Of a stretch of DNA of 64,000 bases, positions 61,470-64,000 are shown one piece after another. The stretch is taken from positions 1-64,000 of the forward strand of contig NZ_SCRP01000022.1 of assembly GCF_004298475.1 (NCBI RefSeq), given 5' to 3'. The DNA is from Paraburkholderia sp. (GTDB taxonomy: Bacteria; Pseudomonadota; Gammaproteobacteria; Burkholderiales; Burkholderiaceae). Position numbers and translations under genes: made by a program. The number at the start of each line of letters is the position of its first letter. Within the stretch, counting starts at the first letter, position 1. Under the pieces are notes generated by a model. It searched no databases. It had not been told where the DNA came from and was given only the letters and a program-made list of their open reading frames with translations.

Positions 61470-62090
61470 TTACGCGACGTAGCGCGCGACGCTGACGAAT
61501 TGACAGACGCTTCCTGCGAGTACGAACAAGTGCCAGATACCGTGTCCGTGCCGGATGCGTTCGTCATTGATGAAAAAATAAATGCCGGCGCTATAGATGA
61601 TGCCGCCGGCCAGTAGCCACGCGGCGCCGCCTGGCGGCAACGCTTCGAGCAACGGGTGGACCGCGACGACCGCGAGCCAGCCCATCACGACATACAGAAC
61701 CATCGAAAGCGCGCGCGTGCGCCGGCCGATGGTGAGTTCCTGCGCGATGCCGAGGGCAGCCAGCCCCCAGCTCACGCCGAACAGCGACCAGCCCCACGGC
61801 CCACGCAGCGTGACGAGCGTGAACGGAGTATAGCTGCCCGCGATCAGCAGATAGATGGCCGAGTGGTCGCACTTCTGAAGAATTGCCTTCAGACGCGGCC
61901 CGCGCACACCGTGATAAAGCGTGGAAATCGTGTACAGCACGAACAGCATCGCGCCGTAGACCGCGAAGCTCACGACCTTGTAGGCATCGTGATCGAGCGC
62001 GCCGATTGTCACGAGCGACACGAGGCCCACTATCGACAGCATTGCGCCCACGAGGTGAGTAATGCTGTTCAGACGCTCACCAGCGTGCAT
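61470..62090 (-). CDS. Hemolysin III / YqfA-type (PAQR-like) membrane protein
   Basis: A 206-residue protein with seven transmembrane helices of the HlyIII family, bacterial relatives of eukaryotic PAQR receptors. Conserved polar residues that would form the metal site are STLYHGVRG (His, TM2 end), KCDHSAIYLLIAGSYTPF (Asp/His) and HGHGIWHLFVLAGSVCQF (HxxxH near TM7). Bacterial members have been linked to membrane-lipid homeostasis; hemolytic activity is not established for this type. The start is ATG 62090 with AAGGAG 5 nt upstream, preferred over a GTG two codons earlier that overlaps the ribosome binding site. Confidence 0.88.
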   Translation of the reverse strand: MHAGERLNSITHLVGAMLSIVGLVSLVTIGALDHDAYKVVSFAVYGAMLFVLYTISTLYHGVRGPRLKAILQKCDHSAIYLLIAGSYTPFTLVTLRGPWGWSLFGVSWGLAALGIAQELTIGRRTRALSMVLYVVMGWLAVVAVHPLLEALPPGGAAWLLAGGIIYSAGIYFFINDERIRHGHGIWHLFVLAGSVCQFVSVARYVA

Positions 62091-62472
62091 AACCACTCCT
62101 TGTTTTTCTGCTGCGCGGCGCTGTTCGGTTTTTTCCGCTTCCTTCCTGCCTGGTTGCTGCTTCGTTCCTGCTTTTCCGGTGTTTATCCGGCGTTTTTCCG
62201 GTCACACGCCGCGCGCTGTGCGACCGGATGCCTTCGTTTCTGCGACATGCGCCGCCCGTCTGCTACCTCCATGCCACCACGAACGGCGCGATGCCGCCGT
62301 GTGCCAGGGCACGAAAGCCAGGCACAAAAGTGTGCCGCACAATCCGGGCCCGAAATAGCGAAGGGCGCAACCCGCGATGTTCGGCAGGCTGCGCCCTGTC
62401 AGGCAGATGCCACTACGCAACTATATCAGTAACGACTTATAGGGGTTTGCCGTCGGCGCTGTGGCCCCAATC
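62091..62472. other. Intergenic region cytochrome c / hlyIII
   Basis: 382 bp. The hairpin at 62362-62397 is listed separately. The first ~90 bp on the plus-strand side carry repeated TTCCT/TTTTCCGG runs (62110-62210). No gene with codon bias or ribosome binding site. Confidence 0.4.
62362..62397 (-). terminator. Candidate terminator of the cytochrome c operon
   Basis: AGGGCGCA (62362-62369) pairs with TGCGCCCT (62390-62397) across a 20-nt loop. On the minus strand it is followed by TCGCTATTTC. The stem is good, but there is only a weak T-tract. Confidence 0.45.
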
Positions 62473-63768
62473 TCAGTCGAGCGGCGCGGAGCGCAGCTCG
62501 GCCACCTGTTGCGGCGATACCGGCCTGCCCGTGTTGCCCCAGGACATGCGGATGAACGTGACCACGGCTGCGACCTCCTGGTTCGACAGCGACTGCGCGA
62601 ACGGCGGCATGCCATAGGGCCGCGCATTGCGGTCCGTGCTCGGCGGATAGCCGCCGTTGAGCACCATGCGGATCGGGTTCACGGCCGAATGCATCTGGAT
62701 CGACTGGTTGTTCGCGAGCGGCGGGTAGTTCGGCGGCATGCCGAGGCCGTTGTCCGCGTGGCACTTCGCGCACTGGTCGCGATAGATCTTCTCGCCTTGC
62801 TGCAGCAGTTCGCCGCCGAAGGCTTCCGATGTCTCCATCTGCGTCGTCTCGGGCGCCTCGCTCTTTTGCGGGAGGGTCTTCAGGTACGTCGCCATCGCGC
62901 GGACGTCTTCGTCCGAGAGGTACTGCAGGCTGTTGTGGACGACGTCCGCCATCGGGCCGAACACCACGCCGCGCTGCGACACGCCGGTCCGAAGCAGGCT
63001 CGCAATATCCTTGATGTCCCAGTCGCCGAGTCCGCCTTCGCTCGACGTGAGCGACGGCGCATACCAGTTCTGCAGCGGGATCAGCCCGCCGCCGAACGCC
63101 GCCGAGTTGACCGGGCCGCCCACCACGTTGATCGAGGTGTGGCACATCGCGCAGTGGCCGAGACCGTCGACGAGATACGCGCCGCGGTTCCACTCGACCG
63201 ACTTGGTCGGATCGGGTGCGAACTCGCCTTCGCGGAAGAACAGCGTGCGCCAGCCGATCAGCAGGTTGCGGTTGCTGAACGGAAAGCGCAGTTCGTGCGG
63301 GCGGCTTGGCACGTGCGCGGGCGGCACCGAGCGCAGGAATGCGTAGAGCGCATCCACGTCGGCGCGCGTGACTTTCGTGTAGCTCGCGAACGGGAACGCC
63401 GGATAGAGCAGGCTGCCGTCCTTCGAGTGGCCGGTGTGCATCGCGCGATAGAAGTCGTCGGCGCTCCATTTGCCGATGCCGTATTGATCGTCGGGCGTGA
63501 TGTTCGGCGTGTAGAGCGTGCCGAACGGCGTCGCCATCGCCAGACCGCCCGCGAACAGCTTGCCGCCGCGCACGGTGTGGCAGGCGAAGCAGTCGCCGGC
63601 GCGGGCGAGGTATTCGCCGCGCTTGATGAGGTTGGCCTCGTCGTTGGGCGCGGCCGCGCGCGCCTCGCCGATGTGCAGCGCTTCGAGGCCGGACCACAGC
63701 ACCGGCACGAGCGCCGCGAGCACAACGGCGATGGCTGCGGAAAGAGCGAACAGGGACTTGCGTTTCAT
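62473..63768 (-). CDS. Triheme cytochrome c (alcohol/aldehyde/gluconate dehydrogenase-type subunit)
   Basis: A 431-residue periplasmic or membrane-anchored cytochrome. The N-terminus is a signal or anchor (SLFALSAAIAVVLAALVPVL, about 5-24). Three CxxCH heme sites are present: CFACH (about 60), CAMCH (about 207) and CAKCH (about 340). The spacing and stretches such as GEYLARAGDCFACHT, YTPNITPD, IGKWSADDFYRAMHTG and GAYLVDGLGHCAMCHT are those of the cytochrome subunit of membrane-bound quinohemoprotein dehydrogenases. No catalytic subunit lies in the window. GGGGGAGA precedes ATG 63768, and another cytochrome gene ends 22 bp upstream. Confidence 0.92.
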   Translation of the reverse strand: MKRKSLFALSAAIAVVLAALVPVLWSGLEALHIGEARAAAPNDEANLIKRGEYLARAGDCFACHTVRGGKLFAGGLAMATPFGTLYTPNITPDDQYGIGKWSADDFYRAMHTGHSKDGSLLYPAFPFASYTKVTRADVDALYAFLRSVPPAHVPSRPHELRFPFSNRNLLIGWRTLFFREGEFAPDPTKSVEWNRGAYLVDGLGHCAMCHTSINVVGGPVNSAAFGGGLIPLQNWYAPSLTSSEGGLGDWDIKDIASLLRTGVSQRGVVFGPMADVVHNSLQYLSDEDVRAMATYLKTLPQKSEAPETTQMETSEAFGGELLQQGEKIYRDQCAKCHADNGLGMPPNYPPLANNQSIQMHSAVNPIRMVLNGGYPPSTDRNARPYGMPPFAQSLSNQEVAAVVTFIRMSWGNTGRPVSPQQVAELRSAPLD

Positions 63769-63790
63769 ATGGCTGTCTCCCCCAGGCGCC

Positions 63791-64000
63791 TTATTGCGGC
63801 TCGCTGCCGCAAGCGAGCGGTGTCTTCAACGAGCCCGCCGGCGCCGGCACGGGATTTTGCGGAGCGGGCTGCGTTGCGAGCCAGGCTGCGACCGCATTCA
63901 CGTCTTCGTCGGAGAGACGCGTGGCGATCTCGTGCATGCAGTCCGGCGCGATGGCGCGCCGCGAACCCGAGCGCCATGCGCCGATCTGCGCGCGGATGTA
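63791..64000 (-). CDS. Cytochrome c (class I, c4-like), C-terminal fragment
   Basis: The last 69 codons of a minus-strand gene entering from beyond base 64000. The visible end reads YIRAQIGAWRSGSRR, then DCMHEIATRLSDEDVNAVAA and WLATQP. This is the usual C-terminal helix of cytochrome c4/c553-type proteins, with a methionine in DCMHEI that may be the axial ligand. The heme-binding CxxCH lies outside the window. It is 22 bp upstream of the triheme cytochrome, so the two are probably one electron-transfer operon. Confidence 0.78.
   Translation of the reverse strand, partial: YIRAQIGAWRSGSRRAIAPDCMHEIATRLSDEDVNAVAAWLATQPAPQNPVPAPAGSLKTPLACGSEPQ

Noticed and set aside
1..64000. tRNA, rRNA, insertion sequences or prophage genes
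   Set aside because: None of the intergenic stretches read shows cloverleaf-like sequence, and no transposase, integrase or phage structural motifs were found in any frame. A tRNAscan/Infernal run would settle small RNAs.

Overview
The window is a compact, GC-rich chromosomal segment of a Burkholderiaceae betaproteobacterium, most likely Paraburkholderia, Caballeronia, Trinickia or a near relative. This rests on gene order (HIT-DUF971-ubiE-tim44-ubiJ-ubiB; lptD-surA-pdxA-ksgA; miaB-phoH-ybeY-corC-lnt-glyQ-glyS-gmhB-plsC), on codon choice and on protein family types. It is housekeeping DNA. I saw no insertion sequence, prophage, CRISPR array, rRNA or tRNA gene.

Layout. 1-204: start of ilvA (minus, running off the edge). 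0.75-5.8 kb: a 1348-residue FAD/Fe-S oxidoreductase, a HIT protein and a DUF971 protein. 5.9-10.9 kb: ubiquinone genes ubiE, ubiJ and ubiB, with a Tim44-like membrane protein between ubiE and ubiJ, then a TPMT-like methyltransferase. 11-16.1 kb: fmdB-type zinc ribbon, DUF502, aspS, nudB and clsB. 16.2-23.6 kb: a fatty-acid beta-oxidation cluster (TetR regulator with a perfect 18-bp operator, acyl-CoA dehydrogenase, FadN-type fusion, thiolase, then a crotonase behind a strong terminator). 23.7-28.9 kb: fdhD, a nitrate-reductase-associated protein, a PAS-GGDEF-EAL protein and a YciA thioesterase. 29.2-31.1 kb: an Atm1-type ABC exporter. 31.2-39.1 kb: envelope genes murU-amgK (minus) divergent from lptD-surA-pdxA-ksgA (plus). 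39.1-47.4 kb: EamA transporter, panE, gloA, a YgjP-like metallopeptidase, plsC, gmhB, glyS and glyQ. 47.7-54.5 kb: lnt, corC, chaC, ybeY, phoH and miaB, all minus. 55-56.1 kb: FMN riboswitch and ribB. 56.3-59.5 kb: HAD phosphatase, a small lipoprotein, a 7-copy 11-bp repeat array, a 65-residue protein and a ferritin-like diiron protein. 59.6-64 kb: rhlE, a hemolysin-III protein and two cytochrome c genes.

The genes fall into a few functional blocks. These are ubiquinone biosynthesis, fatty-acid degradation with its own regulator, peptidoglycan recycling beside outer-membrane assembly, and lipoprotein, LPS and phospholipid maturation beside translation and RNA-modification genes.

No clearly new multi-gene system is visible. 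The most unusual signals are small. They include a TetR operator matching the PsrA fatty-acid motif as I recall it; three tandem ATGA-coupled five-codon mini-ORFs leading into murU; and recurrent intergenic tandem repeats with a 10-11 bp (one helical turn) period. A run of predicted hairpins also lies in front of ubiJ.
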